Position numbers and translations under genes: made by a program. Source: Burkholderia pseudomultivorans (lineage in GTDB: Bacteria; Pseudomonadota; Gammaproteobacteria; Burkholderiales; Burkholderiaceae). From it: 50,526 nucleotides of DNA. The stretch spans positions 1-50,526 of the forward strand of contig NZ_CABVPP010000056.1 in NCBI RefSeq assembly GCF_902499075.1, written 5' to 3'. Each line of letters opens with the position of its first letter. Position 1 is the first letter of the stretch. Under the pieces are notes generated by a model. That model saw nothing but the letters and a program-made list of their open reading frames with translations. It was not told the origin of the DNA and searched no databases. Below, in pieces: positions 33,332-42,419 of the stretch.

Positions 33332-33571
33332 ATGATGCCGCACGCTCCCGTTTCGAAATCCGAATTCAAGGCTCGCGCACTCGAATACTTTCGGCTCGTC
33401 GAAGCGTCGGGCGAAAGCCTGATCGTTACCGATCACGGCAAGCCGACGCTCGAAATCCGGCCGTATCGCTCGAGCGAATCCCAGCCGTTGGATATATTGC
33501 GCGGCTCGGTCATGCGCTACGACAATCCCATCGATCCGATTGCGGAAGAGGATTGGGAGGCGTCGCGGTGA
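33332..33571 (+). CDS. Phd/YefM-type antitoxin
   Basis: A 79-residue antitoxin with the Phd/YefM pattern: SKSEFKARALEYFRLVEASG, then LIVTDHGKPTLEIRPYR, and an acidic C terminus (IDPIAEEDWEASR) for toxin binding. The N-terminal half would bind the operator of its own promoter as a dimer. Two adjacent ATGs begin the frame. The stop codon overlaps the GTG start of the downstream PIN toxin (GTGA), which couples translation. The upstream 271-bp gap holds the promoter. Confidence 0.9.
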   Translation: MMPHAPVSKSEFKARALEYFRLVEASGESLIVTDHGKPTLEIRPYRSSESQPLDILRGSVMRYDNPIDPIAEEDWEASR

Positions 33572-33963
33572 TCGTGCTGGATACGCATGCATTGGTATGG
33601 TGGGTGGCGGGCGACCCTTCGCTCAGCAAGAAAGCGAGAAGCGCGATCGATCGCGCGCGCAGCGAGGGGACGCTGGCCGCATCCGCGATCTCTGCGTGGG
33701 AAATCGCGATGCTGGTGCGCAACGACCGACTCGCGCTGACGATGGACGTCGACGCATGGCTCGCCACCGTCGCGCAGATCGACGGCATGCGCTTCGTTCC
33801 AGTCGATGCCGACATCGCCGCGAAATCCACCGCGCTGCCCGGCACGTTCCACAAGGATCCGGCCGACCGCATGATCGTCGCGACGGCGCGGCGGCTCGGC
33901 GCGCCGCTCGTCACGCGCGACGAGAAAATCCGCGCATACGCGCACGTCAAGACGCTCTGGTAA
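33568..33963 (+). CDS. VapC-type PIN-domain toxin
   Basis: A 131-residue PIN ribonuclease of the Phd-associated type. Acidic residues are Asp5 (IVLDTHALVWW), Glu46 (SAWEIAML), Asp91 (KDPADRMIVATA region) and Asp110 (VTRDEKI). The GTG start at 33568 overlaps the antitoxin stop and is preceded by GGGAGG at 7 bases, so the ATG/other starts further up are not needed. The toxin would cleave RNA unless held by the Phd-type partner. It is a second, unrelated type II module 13.4 kb from the FitAB-type one. Confidence 0.9.
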   Translation: MIVLDTHALVWWVAGDPSLSKKARSAIDRARSEGTLAASAISAWEIAMLVRNDRLALTMDVDAWLATVAQIDGMRFVPVDADIAAKSTALPGTFHKDPADRMIVATARRLGAPLVTRDEKIRAYAHVKTLW

Positions 33964-34039
33964 TCCCGGCACCGCCCTGCCGCAAAAACGGCGAGACGCC
34001 CTCTCCCCGACTCGGGCATATTGGTGATTCGTCCGATCA

Positions 34040-34204
34040 AATCGATCGTCAACAGCCGGCCGCGCGCGACGGAGCTTCGCGAATTACTCGTCGGAATGGT
34101 GGCATTGGTCGTTCGGCGACCGCTATTGGGCCGTGATGCGCGAGGAATCACACGCCGTTTACGGCCCCGTCGAGGAAAACCGTCTCTACGAACACGCATC
34201 GTGA
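34040..34204 (+). pseudogene. C-terminal remnant of a D-Ala-D-Ala dipeptidase (VanX/DdpX, M15D)
   Basis: The frame ending with TGA at 34202-34204 reads SFANYSSEWWHWSFGDRYWA and continues VMREESHAVYGPVEENRLYE. The EWWHW-S-x-GDRYWA segment is the C-terminal signature of M15D dipeptidases, carrying the catalytic Glu and the last zinc His. An in-frame TGA at 34025 and the lack of the preceding 140 or so residues show that only the tail remains. It lies directly behind the VapC gene, so insertion of the module or a deletion may have removed the rest. Confidence 0.75.
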
Positions 34205-34306
34205 CGAACTTTCCGACATGACGGGCGCGGTTCGGTAACATCCTCACTTGCCGATCCCCGTCCGCTCCCGCACAATCGCGGCACCAGCCTCACTCCCCCC
34301 GCGCCG

Positions 34307-34891
34307 ATGTCCTATGCGTCACTCGCCACCGGCGTTCTCCTTGCCGGCGGCCTTGGTCAACGCTTCGACCCGAGCGGCCTGCACAGCAAGCTGCTCGCGC
34401 TGCTCCCCGACGGCACGCCGGTCGCGGTCGCGGCCGCCCGCCATCTGGCGGCCGCCACGGCCGACGTGATCGCCGTCGTGCGTCCCGGCGCCGAAAAGCT
34501 CGCGATCCTGCTGAACGAAGCCGGCTGCCAGGTCGTCTACGCGCCCGACGCAGTGCGCGGCATGGGCGCGAGCCTCGCGGCCGGCGTGCGCGCCACGCCC
34601 GACGCGAACGGCTGGCTCGTCGCGCTCGGCGACATGCCGTGGATCGCATCGCCCACCTACGAAGCAGTAACGCGCGCGCTCGAAACCGACAACGCGTCGA
34701 TCGTCGCGCCCGCCTATCGCGGCAAACGTGGCCACCCGGTCGGCTTCGCCGCGCACCACTACGATGCATTGGCCGCGCTCGACGGCGATACGGGGGCGCG
34801 AGCGCTATTCGCGAGTGCACCAGTGCAATTGCTCGACGTCGACGATCCCGGCATCCTGCGCGACGTCGATACGCCGGCCGATTTGCGCTGA
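34307..34891 (+). CDS. MobA/MocA-like nucleotidyltransferase
   Basis: A 194-residue NTP_transf_3 domain protein. The N-terminal nucleotide-binding loop is TGVLLAGGLGQRFDPSGLHSKLL (in the LAGG-x-G-x-R...K pattern, residues 8-30), with GMGASLAAGV and GDMPWI (about 108-113) further on and GHPVGF (about 143-148), as in MocA/MobA-type enzymes. It would transfer CMP or GMP to the molybdenum cofactor, or serve a related cofactor such as in xanthine dehydrogenase maturation. No molybdoenzyme gene lies in the window, so its partner is not visible. It follows the dipeptidase remnant. Confidence 0.85.
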   Translation: MSYASLATGVLLAGGLGQRFDPSGLHSKLLALLPDGTPVAVAAARHLAAATADVIAVVRPGAEKLAILLNEAGCQVVYAPDAVRGMGASLAAGVRATPDANGWLVALGDMPWIASPTYEAVTRALETDNASIVAPAYRGKRGHPVGFAAHHYDALAALDGDTGARALFASAPVQLLDVDDPGILRDVDTPADLR

Positions 34892-35055
34892 GCGCGCGGC
34901 CGGCGCGAAACCGGGGAACGACGACCGCATGCTCACGGAAATCGCCGCTCACGCATCCGGCGCGGCAAGAATCCCGCTGCAAACGCGTGCCCGATTGCCT
35001 ATAACGGAGACGAGGCGGCACCGCCGTGCCGCCGCCACGCTCACGCGAGTCCGTC

Positions 35056-35202
35056 ATGACCGACCACACGACCCCGATGCCGGAGCCCCCGGCCGACCCG
35101 AACCGCGATCCGGAAGACGATCCGCTGTCGCCCCCGTCACCCGGTCATCATCACGACAGCCCGCAGCAGCCGGATGGGCCGCCGAACAAGGATCCGGTCT
35201 AG
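35056..35202 (+). CDS. small Pro/Asp-rich hypothetical protein
   Basis: A 48-residue frame starting ATG at 35056: Pro, Asp and His dominate (MTDHTTPMPEPPADPNRDPE, later GHHHDSPQQPDGPPNKDPV). It has no hydrophobic segment and is probably disordered. Similar short acidic Pro-rich proteins occur in Burkholderia. An upstream ribosome site is not convincing, so the call is tentative. Confidence 0.45.
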   Translation: MTDHTTPMPEPPADPNRDPEDDPLSPPSPGHHHDSPQQPDGPPNKDPV

Positions 35203-35269
35203 CGGGACGCAGCCGTCACCGGCTTGCGCCCCTGATTTCCCGGCGAACATCGACTGCGCGCCAAAGCGG

Positions 35270-36043
35270 CTATCGCGCCGTATATCCGCCATCGATCGGC
35301 AACGACGCGCCGCTGATCATCGACGCCGCATCGCTCAGCAGGAACAGGATCGGCGCGACCACCTCGTCGGGCTCCGCGAATCGTCCCAGCGGAATCGACG
35401 CCAGCATCGGCGCGCGTTTCTCCGGCTCGCTCCACGCGAACTGCGCCATCGGCGTGAGCGTGACGGTCGGGTTCACGCTGTTCACGCGAATCCCGTGCGG
35501 CCCGAGCTCGATGCACAGCACGCGCGTGATCGCATCCATCGCCGCCTTCGACGCGCAATAGCTCAGATGCGCGGGCAAGCCGACGAGCGCGGCCTGACTC
35601 GATACGTTGACGATGCTGCCGCCTGCACGCTCACCGCCGCTGCCGCGACCGCCGCCGCCGTCGCGCGCGATCATCTTCCGCGCGACGGATCGTGCGACCA
35701 GCGCCGCGCCGCGCGCATTCACGGCCATGACCCGATCGAAGCTTGCCGCGCTGATTTCGAGCGACGGCTCGAGCGACGCGACGCCCGCGCAATTGACGAG
35801 CCCGTCGAACGCGGCCTGTGCCGCGAGTGCGGTATCGATCGCCTGCTCGTCGCCGCCGAGATCGACGCGCAGCGTATCGCACCCGGTCTCGCCGGCGAGC
35901 GCATCGAGCGCGGCCGCGTCGCGCGCCGCCGCGACGACCTGTGCACCCGCCTGCGCCAACGCGACCGCGCAAGCACGCCCGATCCCGCTCGATGCGCCCG
36001 TGACGAGCACCCGTGAACCGTCGAAATCGAATCGCGTCTTCAT
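35270..36043 (-). CDS. L-xylulose-reductase-like short-chain dehydrogenase
   Basis: A 257-residue SDR with TGASSGIG (residues 15-22), NCAG (84-87 region), SSQAAL and YCASKAAMD. It closely follows the mammalian DCXR (L-xylulose reductase) pattern: VAAARDAAALDAL, VDLGG, IELGPHGIRVNSVNPTVTLT, then WSEPEKRAPMLASIPLGRFA and LPIDGGY. It would interconvert a pentitol or tetritol and its ketose with NAD(P)H. Its start overlaps the stop of the FGGY kinase gene (ATGA). It is the last gene of the leftward polyol operon. Confidence 0.85.
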   Translation of the reverse strand: MKTRFDFDGSRVLVTGASSGIGRACAVALAQAGAQVVAAARDAAALDALAGETGCDTLRVDLGGDEQAIDTALAAQAAFDGLVNCAGVASLEPSLEISAASFDRVMAVNARGAALVARSVARKMIARDGGGGRGSGGERAGGSIVNVSSQAALVGLPAHLSYCASKAAMDAITRVLCIELGPHGIRVNSVNPTVTLTPMAQFAWSEPEKRAPMLASIPLGRFAEPDEVVAPILFLLSDAASMISGASLPIDGGYTAR

Positions 36044-37587
36044 GATGGTGTCTGCAGCCCGTGCATGATCGGCCGGAGTGCCGGATACGACGATGTGTAG
36101 AGCTCGAAGCGCGCCGCATACAGGCCTGCGCGCGCGGGATCGGGGCGCGCGCGCTCGACCAGCGTGACCCAGCCGCCCTGCGCATCCTGCCTCGACACGA
36201 GCCCGGCCCCGACCGCCGCCAGCAGCGCGGCGCCCATCGCGGCTTCGACGTCCTCTTCGATCGTCCACACCGGAAAACCTGTCACGTCCGCGATGATCTG
36301 CATCCACAGCGCGGAGTGCGCGGCACCGCCGACGACGATCAAGCGGTCGTCGAGCACGGCCGCGCCGCGGCGGCCGGCCTCGATGTTGTGTCGAAGCGCG
36401 AACGCGACGCCTTCGAGCACCGCGCGATACAGGTGCGCCCGCGTATGCGCGAGGCTCAGCCCGACGAACGCGCCGCTCGCCTTCGCGTCCCACACCGGAC
36501 TGCGTTCGCCCATCAGATACGGCAGGAACAGCACGCCGTCCGCGCCAGCCGGCACGCGCGCGGCCGCTTCCTCGAGCAGCACGTGCGGATCGCCGTGCGG
36601 CAACGCACGCGCCGCATCGATCTCCGCGCGGCAAAACTGGTCGCGAAACCATGCGACCGATGCGCCGGCCGTAATCGCGCCGCCGAACACATACAGGTCG
36701 CGCTGCCCGTCGAACACGTGCGGCATGCTGACGAGCCCGTGACGCGCATCGACGTGCTGGCTCACGTAGCCCCAGCACATGCTGGTGCCGATCATCGCGA
36801 CGTGCTGCCCGGTGCGCGTCGCGCCGGCCGCGAACGTCGCGACGGCCGCATCGACGCCGCCCGCGACGATCGGCGTGCCGGCGAGCAGCCCAAGCCGTTC
36901 GGTCCACTGCGACAGCAGCCCGCCGACGATCTCCGTCGAATCGACGAGCCGCTCCGGCATCATCGTCGCCGGAATGCCGAGCATGTCGAGCGCGTCGTCC
37001 GACCACTCGCGACGCGCGACGTCGTACACGCCGCCGAGGTTGCCGGCCGAGCTGTGATCGACCGCGACCTCGCCGGTCAGCAGGTAGATCACGTACGCGT
37101 TCGGCGGCAGGAAATAACGCACGTTCGCCCATGCCTCCGGTCGCTGTTCGCGCAGCCACAGCATCTTCGTGAAGCCGTAGTAGCTGTCCACGCCGTTGCC
37201 CGTGATCGCGCGCAGCCGCCCGACGTTCACGTTCCCGTTCACCCAGTCGACTTCCGCGGTCGCGCGCCGGTCCATCCAGATCAGGCACGGATGGATCGGC
37301 CGCATCTCGCTGTCGACCGGAACGCCCGAGCCGCCGTACAGGCTGCTCACGCATACCGCGCGGATCGCGTCGGCCGGCACGCCCTGCGCGCGCGCATCGT
37401 CGACACAGCCGGCGATGCAGTCGAGCACCGCGTCGAACCACACCTGCGGCCATTGCTCGGCCCACAGCGGGCGCGGCGTATCGGGCCGATAGCCGGCCGA
37501 GCGCCGCGCAACGATCGTGCCGTGCCGGTCGACGAGCAGCGCCTTGGTGCTCTGCGTGCCGATGTCGACGCCAATAACGTATTCCAT
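36040..37587 (-). CDS. FGGY-family carbohydrate kinase (xylulokinase-like)
   Basis: A 515-residue sugar kinase. The N-terminal phosphate loop is GVDIGTQSTKALLVD (residues 6-20), the catalytic Asp lies in GGVDAAVATFAAG (about 253-265), followed by GTSMCWGY and the C-terminal GGAAHSALWMQIIADVTGFP segment (about 418-437) of the FGGY family. It phosphorylates a ketose or polyol with ATP; the neighbouring L-xylulose-reductase-like SDR and polyol dehydrogenase suggest xylulose, ribulose or erythrulose as substrate. It overlaps the SDR by four bases and follows the dehydrogenase gene by 29 bases. Confidence 0.9.
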   Translation of the reverse strand: MEYVIGVDIGTQSTKALLVDRHGTIVARRSAGYRPDTPRPLWAEQWPQVWFDAVLDCIAGCVDDARAQGVPADAIRAVCVSSLYGGSGVPVDSEMRPIHPCLIWMDRRATAEVDWVNGNVNVGRLRAITGNGVDSYYGFTKMLWLREQRPEAWANVRYFLPPNAYVIYLLTGEVAVDHSSAGNLGGVYDVARREWSDDALDMLGIPATMMPERLVDSTEIVGGLLSQWTERLGLLAGTPIVAGGVDAAVATFAAGATRTGQHVAMIGTSMCWGYVSQHVDARHGLVSMPHVFDGQRDLYVFGGAITAGASVAWFRDQFCRAEIDAARALPHGDPHVLLEEAAARVPAGADGVLFLPYLMGERSPVWDAKASGAFVGLSLAHTRAHLYRAVLEGVAFALRHNIEAGRRGAAVLDDRLIVVGGAAHSALWMQIIADVTGFPVWTIEEDVEAAMGAALLAAVGAGLVSRQDAQGGWVTLVERARPDPARAGLYAARFELYTSSYPALRPIMHGLQTPS

Positions 37588-37616
37588 GATGTCTCCGGTA
37601 AGGCGCACGTCGGCCG

Positions 37617-38705
37617 TCAGCGGGCCGGCTTCAGCAGTACCTTGATCGATTCGGGCGATTTCGCGACGCGGATCGCGTCGTCCCAGTCCTCCAGCGCGAA
37701 ACCGTGCGTGACGATACCCTTCGACGTGACGAGCCCGCGCGCGAGCAGGTCGATCGCCACCGGATAACAGTAAGGGCCCAGATGCGCGCCGCGCACGTCG
37801 AGTTCCTTGCGATCGCCGATGATCGACCAGTCGGCGGTCGTGTCCTCGCCGAACACGCTGAATTCGACGAAGCGCCCGAGCTTGCGGATCAGGTCGAGCC
37901 CCTGGTTCACGCCGACCGGCGCGCCGGTCGTTTCGATGTAGACGTCGCAGCCGTAGCCGTCGGTGAGCGCGCGAACGATCTCGCGCGCATCGTCGTGCTT
38001 CGGGTTGATCGTCACGTCGGCGCCGTACTCGCGCGCGAGCGCGAGCCGCTCGTCGATCAGGTCGATCACGACGAGCTTCTTCGGCGTCTTCAGGTGGGCG
38101 ACCTGCGTCATCATCAGCCCGAGCGGCCCGGCGCCCGCGATCACGACGACGTCGTCGAGCTGAAGGTCGCCGCGGTTCACCGTATGGATCGCGCACGACA
38201 ACGGTTCGATGATTGCAGCATCCTCGAGCGATACGCCAAGCGGAATCTTGTGGACGATCGCGGTCGGCGGAATGCGCATGTATTCGGCCATCCCGCCGTC
38301 GGCCACCTCGCGCTGGAAGCCGAAGATGTTGTGCACCTCGCACATCCAGTACTGGCCGGACTTGCAGTAGCGGCACTTGCCGCACGGCACGATCTGCTCG
38401 GCGATCACGCGATCGCCGGGCGCGACGCCGAAGTGTTCGGCCGCGCCGTCGCCGAGCACCTCGACGTAGCCGAAGAATTCATGGCCGGGAATCACGGGCG
38501 CCTTCACCCACGGATTCGGGCCGCCCCAGAACATCTTCGCGCCCGTATAGCACTTGCAGTCGCTCGCACAGATCCCGCACGCGGCGATGCGGATCACGAG
38601 CTCGTTCGAGCCCGCGCGCGGCTTCTCGACCTGTTCGACGCGATAGTCCTCGGGGCCGTGGCAGACGACCGCGGTCATCCGCGGCGGGGCTTCGGGTGTC
38701 GTCAT
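37617..38705 (-). CDS. zinc-dependent polyol dehydrogenase (erythritol/L-threitol dehydrogenase-like)
   Basis: A 362-residue medium-chain dehydrogenase. The catalytic zinc site shows Cys in ACGICASDCK and the GHE motif in IPGHEFFGYV; the structural zinc has four Cys in CGKCRYCKSGQYWMC; the NAD motif is AGAGPLGLM (about 190-198). The segment YTGAKMFWGGPNPWVKAPVI resembles the group labelled erythritol/L-threitol dehydrogenase. It would oxidise a polyol to a ketose that the FGGY kinase then phosphorylates. It sits in the middle of the operon behind the ABC transporter genes. The exact substrate is an inference. Confidence 0.85.
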   Translation of the reverse strand: MTTPEAPPRMTAVVCHGPEDYRVEQVEKPRAGSNELVIRIAACGICASDCKCYTGAKMFWGGPNPWVKAPVIPGHEFFGYVEVLGDGAAEHFGVAPGDRVIAEQIVPCGKCRYCKSGQYWMCEVHNIFGFQREVADGGMAEYMRIPPTAIVHKIPLGVSLEDAAIIEPLSCAIHTVNRGDLQLDDVVVIAGAGPLGLMMTQVAHLKTPKKLVVIDLIDERLALAREYGADVTINPKHDDAREIVRALTDGYGCDVYIETTGAPVGVNQGLDLIRKLGRFVEFSVFGEDTTADWSIIGDRKELDVRGAHLGPYCYPVAIDLLARGLVTSKGIVTHGFALEDWDDAIRVAKSPESIKVLLKPAR

Positions 38706-38758
38706 GAGTTGTCTCGTTCGTTGAAGATGAAAAATTCGTCCTGCGTCGGGCAGGTCCG

Positions 38759-39778
38759 CTATCGCGCCCGCTCGCGACTGATATAAATCGCGAGCAGAAT
38801 GATTCCGCCCTTGATCACGTTCTGCACGTAGGGATTCACGCCGATCATGTTCAGCCCGTTGTTGAGCACGCCGAGCAGCAGCGCACCGACCAGCGTGCCG
38901 AGAATCGCCCCGCGGCCGCCCGAGATCGACGTGCCGCCCATCACGACGGCCGCGATCGCGTCGAGCTCGAAACCGACGCCCGCGTTCGGCTGGCCGCTCA
39001 TCAGCCGGCCGGTGAGCACGATCGCGGCGAGCGCCGACGTCACGCCGGCCAGCGTGTAGACAATCAGCTTCACGCGCGCGACGCGCACGCCGGTGAGGCG
39101 TGTCGCCTGCTCGTTGCCGCCGATCGCATAGACATAGCGGCCGAACGGCATGCGCTCAAGCAGCAGCCACGCGATCACATAGACCACCAGCATGATGAGC
39201 ACCGGCGCCTGGATGCCGAGCACCTTGCCGCTGCCGAAGAACGCGACCCAGTCGGGCAGCCCGTCGATCGGATAGCCGCCCGTGTAGATCAGCGCGAGAC
39301 CGCGCGCGATGCCCATCGTCGCGAGCGTGACGATGATCGGCGGCATTCCGGCGAACGCGACGAACACGCCGTTCAGGAAGCCGAACCCGAAGCCGACCGC
39401 GATGCCGATCGCGAGCGCGGCGACCGCGTTGACGCCCGCGACCATCAGCCCGGCCGCGAGCGTGCCCGACAGCGCCATCACCGAGCCGACCGACAGGTCG
39501 ATCCCGCCGGTCAGGATCACGCAAGTCATGCCGACCGCGATGATCGCGTTGATCGACACCTGCCGCAGCACGTTTTCCAGGTTCGCAGCCGACAGGAAGC
39601 CCGGGCTCGCGATCATCATCGCGATGCATACGACGACGAGGCCGACGAGCGGATAGAACAGCGTCGAGCGCCGCAACTGGGTCCATATCGCGCGGGGCGG
39701 CGGTGCGTCGCCGTTGCCGGCGGCGGCCGCGAGCGTCGTGGAAGGCGTGGAAGAGGAAGGAGAATCAGGCAGTTTCAT
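38759..39778 (-). CDS. ribose-type ABC transporter permease (RbsC-like)
   Basis: A 339-residue inner-membrane permease of the BPD_transp_2 type, with about ten helices starting near residue 37 ([20 protein letters not shown]). The conserved loop [19 protein letters not shown] (about 90-108) and the late [20 protein letters not shown] (about 282-301) are RbsC signatures. The start at 39778 has GAGGAG upstream and overlaps the ATPase stop by 14 bases. With the ATPase and periplasmic protein it forms a CUT2 sugar/polyol importer. Confidence 0.92.
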   Translation of the reverse strand: MKLPDSPSSSTPSTTLAAAAGNGDAPPPRAIWTQLRRSTLFYPLVGLVVVCIAMMIASPGFLSAANLENVLRQVSINAIIAVGMTCVILTGGIDLSVGSVMALSGTLAAGLMVAGVNAVAALAIGIAVGFGFGFLNGVFVAFAGMPPIIVTLATMGIARGLALIYTGGYPIDGLPDWVAFFGSGKVLGIQAPVLIMLVVYVIAWLLLERMPFGRYVYAIGGNEQATRLTGVRVARVKLIVYTLAGVTSALAAIVLTGRLMSGQPNAGVGFELDAIAAVVMGGTSISGGRGAILGTLVGALLLGVLNNGLNMIGVNPYVQNVIKGGIILLAIYISRERAR

Positions 39779-41285
39779 GGGCCGCTCCTCGCGTGCCGGC
39801 AGTGGCATAGGTCATGACCGCGTCGGGATCGATCTCGTCGCCGGCGAGCGTCGCCTCGATGCGGCCTTGCCGGAACACGGCGACGCGATCGCACATGCCG
39901 ACGATTTCCGGCAGCTCGGACGAGATCATGATGATGGCGTAGCCGCGTGCGGTGAGTTCGCGCATCAGCCCGTAGATTTCCGCTTTCGCGCCGACGTCGA
40001 TGCCGCGCGTCGGCTCGTCGAAGATCAGCACCGTGGCGTGATGATTGAGCCAGCGCGCGATCACGACCTTCTGCTGATTGCCGCCGGAGAGCGTCGCGAC
40101 TTCGGTGTGGATCGACGGCGCCTTCACGCCGACGCGCCGCATCACGTCGTGCGTCGTGCGCGCCTCGCCGCGGCGGTCGATCAGCCAGCGCATCGACCGG
40201 TACTTGCCGAGGTTGTTCAACGAGATGTTGTCGCGGATCGAGAACGACGTGACGAGCCCTTCCGTCTTGCGGCTTTCCGGCAGGATGCCGATGCCCGCGC
40301 GCAGCGCGTCGGCCGGATCCTTCAGCTTCGCGGCGGTGCCGCGCACGCGCACATCCTTGCGGTGCGCGCGCATCGCGCCGATCACCGCGAGCGCGGTTTC
40401 GGTGCGGCCGGAGCCGACCAGTCCGGCGAACCCGAGGATCTCGCCCGCATGCAGCGCGAAACGGTTCACGGGGCCGTCGCGTTCGATCTGCAGTTCCGCG
40501 ACCTCCAGCACCCGCTGCGCATCGGCCGCGCGTGCGGGCTTCGGCGGGAAACTGCTCTCGATCCGCCGCCCGACCATCATCCGCACCAGCTGCTCGACGT
40601 CGGTGCGCGCGACGTCGGTGGTCGCGACGTACTGGCCGTCGCGCAGCACCGTGATGCGGTCGCACACCGCGAAGATTTCGTCGAGGTGGTGCGAGATGAA
40701 GATCATCGCCACACCCTGCCGCTTCAGCTCGCGCATGATCGCGAACAGGTGTTCGGCCTCGGCCGGCGTGAGCGTCGCGGTCGGCTCGTCGAGAATCAGC
40801 AGGCGCGCGTCGAGCGACAACGCCTTGCCGATCTCGACGAACTGCTGCTGCGCGACCGACAGCGTGCCGATCGGCGCATCGAGATCGATCGACACGCCGA
40901 GCCGAGCGAACAGGCCGGCGGCCGTGCGCCGCATCCGCGCGCGGTCGCGCAAGCCCCAGCGTCCGCGCAGCTCGCGACCGAGAAACAGGTTGTCGACCGC
41001 GTCGAGGTGCGGGATCAGGCTGAATTCCTGAAACACGATGCCGACGCCTGCCGCCACCGCGTCGTGATAGTTCGCGAAATGGCGCACGACGCCGTCGATC
41101 TCGATCGTGCCGGCATCCGGCTGATGAATACCGCACAGGATCTTCATCAGCGTCGACTTGCCCGCGCCGTTCTCGCCAAGCAGCGCATGGATCTCGCCGC
41201 GGGCGATGTCCAGATCAATATCCGACAGCGCTTTCACGCCCGGAAAGCTTTTCGTGATGTGGCTGAGCCTGAGTATCGTGTCCAT
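39765..41285 (-). CDS. ribose-type ABC transporter ATPase (RbsA-like, two domains)
   Basis: A 506-residue protein of two fused ATPase domains, as in CUT2 importers. Domain 1 has Walker [10 protein letters not shown] (about 37-45), signature-like LSVAQQQ and Walker [10 protein letters not shown]. Domain 2 has the usual degenerate Walker A (GLVGSGRTE), intact signature LSGGNQQK and Walker [13 protein letters not shown]. It powers uptake through the RbsC-like permease, with which it overlaps by 14 bases. It lies 62 bases behind the periplasmic binding protein gene. Confidence 0.93.
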   Translation of the reverse strand: MDTILRLSHITKSFPGVKALSDIDLDIARGEIHALLGENGAGKSTLMKILCGIHQPDAGTIEIDGVVRHFANYHDAVAAGVGIVFQEFSLIPHLDAVDNLFLGRELRGRWGLRDRARMRRTAAGLFARLGVSIDLDAPIGTLSVAQQQFVEIGKALSLDARLLILDEPTATLTPAEAEHLFAIMRELKRQGVAMIFISHHLDEIFAVCDRITVLRDGQYVATTDVARTDVEQLVRMMVGRRIESSFPPKPARAADAQRVLEVAELQIERDGPVNRFALHAGEILGFAGLVGSGRTETALAVIGAMRAHRKDVRVRGTAAKLKDPADALRAGIGILPESRKTEGLVTSFSIRDNISLNNLGKYRSMRWLIDRRGEARTTHDVMRRVGVKAPSIHTEVATLSGGNQQKVVIARWLNHHATVLIFDEPTRGIDVGAKAEIYGLMRELTARGYAIIMISSELPEIVGMCDRVAVFRQGRIEATLAGDEIDPDAVMTYATAGTRGAAHETA

Positions 41286-41347
41286 CGGTCTCTCCGTCCG
41301 AAGGGTGTCGGCCGGGCCGCCGCCCTTCGCGCCGCGTCGCAGGTCGT

Positions 41348-42298
41348 TCACCAGCTGAAGCCCTTCGCATTGCTGCGGTCGACGACCTTCACGTCGACCG
41401 GGATTGCCTTCGGCACCGTCGCGCCCCACTTGCGCGCGATCGCGATGCCGAGCGCGATGCGCACCTGGTCGGCCGGGAATTGCGCGGTCGTCTCGATGAA
41501 CTTCGAATTCGGCTTCTGGATCGCGGCGATCGCCTCGGGCGCGCCGTCGACGCTCGTCAGCCTGATGTCCTTGCCGGAGCCCTCGATCGCGGCGAGCGCG
41601 CCCATCGCGCCGCCGTCGTTGACGCTGAAGATGCCCTTCAGCTTCGGGTGCGCGGAGATCATGTTCTCGGTCACCGACAGTGCGGTCGCGCGCTCCTGCT
41701 TGCCGTTCTGCGTGTCGACGAGCTTCACGTTCGGGTATTTCGCGAGCCCGGCCTTGCAGCCGCGCACGCGCTCGAGAATCGGCACGACCGGGATGCCGTC
41801 GAGGATCGCGACTTCGCCGCTGCCGCCGATCGCCTTCGCAAGGTAGTCGCACGACATCACGCCCGCGTCGTAGTTCTTCGAGCCGACGAACGAATCGACG
41901 GGGCCGTTCGCGTTCGCGTCGACGGCCACGACCACCGCGCCCGCCTTCTTCGCCTGCGTGATCGCGGACTGGATGCCGGTCGAGTCGGTCGGGTTCACGA
42001 GCAGGATGTCGATCTTCTTCTGCAGCATGTCCTCGACGTCGCCGACCTGCTTGCTGACGTCATGATGCGCGTCGGTAACAACGACCTGCGCGCCGATCGA
42101 CGCAGCCGCGTCGTTCAGCGCCTTCTGCATCGTCACGAAATACGGGTTGTTCAGTTCCTGAAACGTCATGCCGATGCGCAGCGGCGCGGCCTGCGCGACC
42201 GGTGCGGCGGCAAGCAGCAAAGCCGCGGCGGCGAGCGCGGTGCAGGTCGCGATTCGGGCGGCACGGCGGGGCGATGAGGCGGGCAATGCGTGTGTCAT
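41348..42298 (-). CDS. periplasmic sugar/polyol-binding protein (RbsB-like)
   Basis: A 316-residue exported protein. The signal peptide covers about 1-36 ([15 protein letters not shown], cleavage after AQA), and the mature part is a type I periplasmic fold: [46 protein letters not shown] and [11 protein letters not shown]. It would capture a sugar or polyol and deliver it to the CUT2 permease. The ATG at 42298 is preferred to 42343 since the signal peptide begins there. It is the first transport gene of the leftward operon. Confidence 0.92.
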   Translation of the reverse strand: MTHALPASSPRRAARIATCTALAAAALLLAAAPVAQAAPLRIGMTFQELNNPYFVTMQKALNDAAASIGAQVVVTDAHHDVSKQVGDVEDMLQKKIDILLVNPTDSTGIQSAITQAKKAGAVVVAVDANANGPVDSFVGSKNYDAGVMSCDYLAKAIGGSGEVAILDGIPVVPILERVRGCKAGLAKYPNVKLVDTQNGKQERATALSVTENMISAHPKLKGIFSVNDGGAMGALAAIEGSGKDIRLTSVDGAPEAIAAIQKPNSKFIETTAQFPADQVRIALGIAIARKWGATVPKAIPVDVKVVDRSNAKGFSW

Positions 42299-42419
42299 GA
42301 CGGCGTCTCCAGTTATGTGTACGGCTTTTTCGCGGTTGAGCAAGCCCCTCGCGTCGTGAGCGGCGCGATCGGCGGGTTGAAACGGCAGGGAAAGATCAGG
42401 CCGGGCGGTAGCCCCGCGA

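Noticed and set aside
39775-41136. Second open frame within the ABC ATPase gene.
   Set aside because: Arg-rich shadow; the true frame has all Walker and signature motifs.
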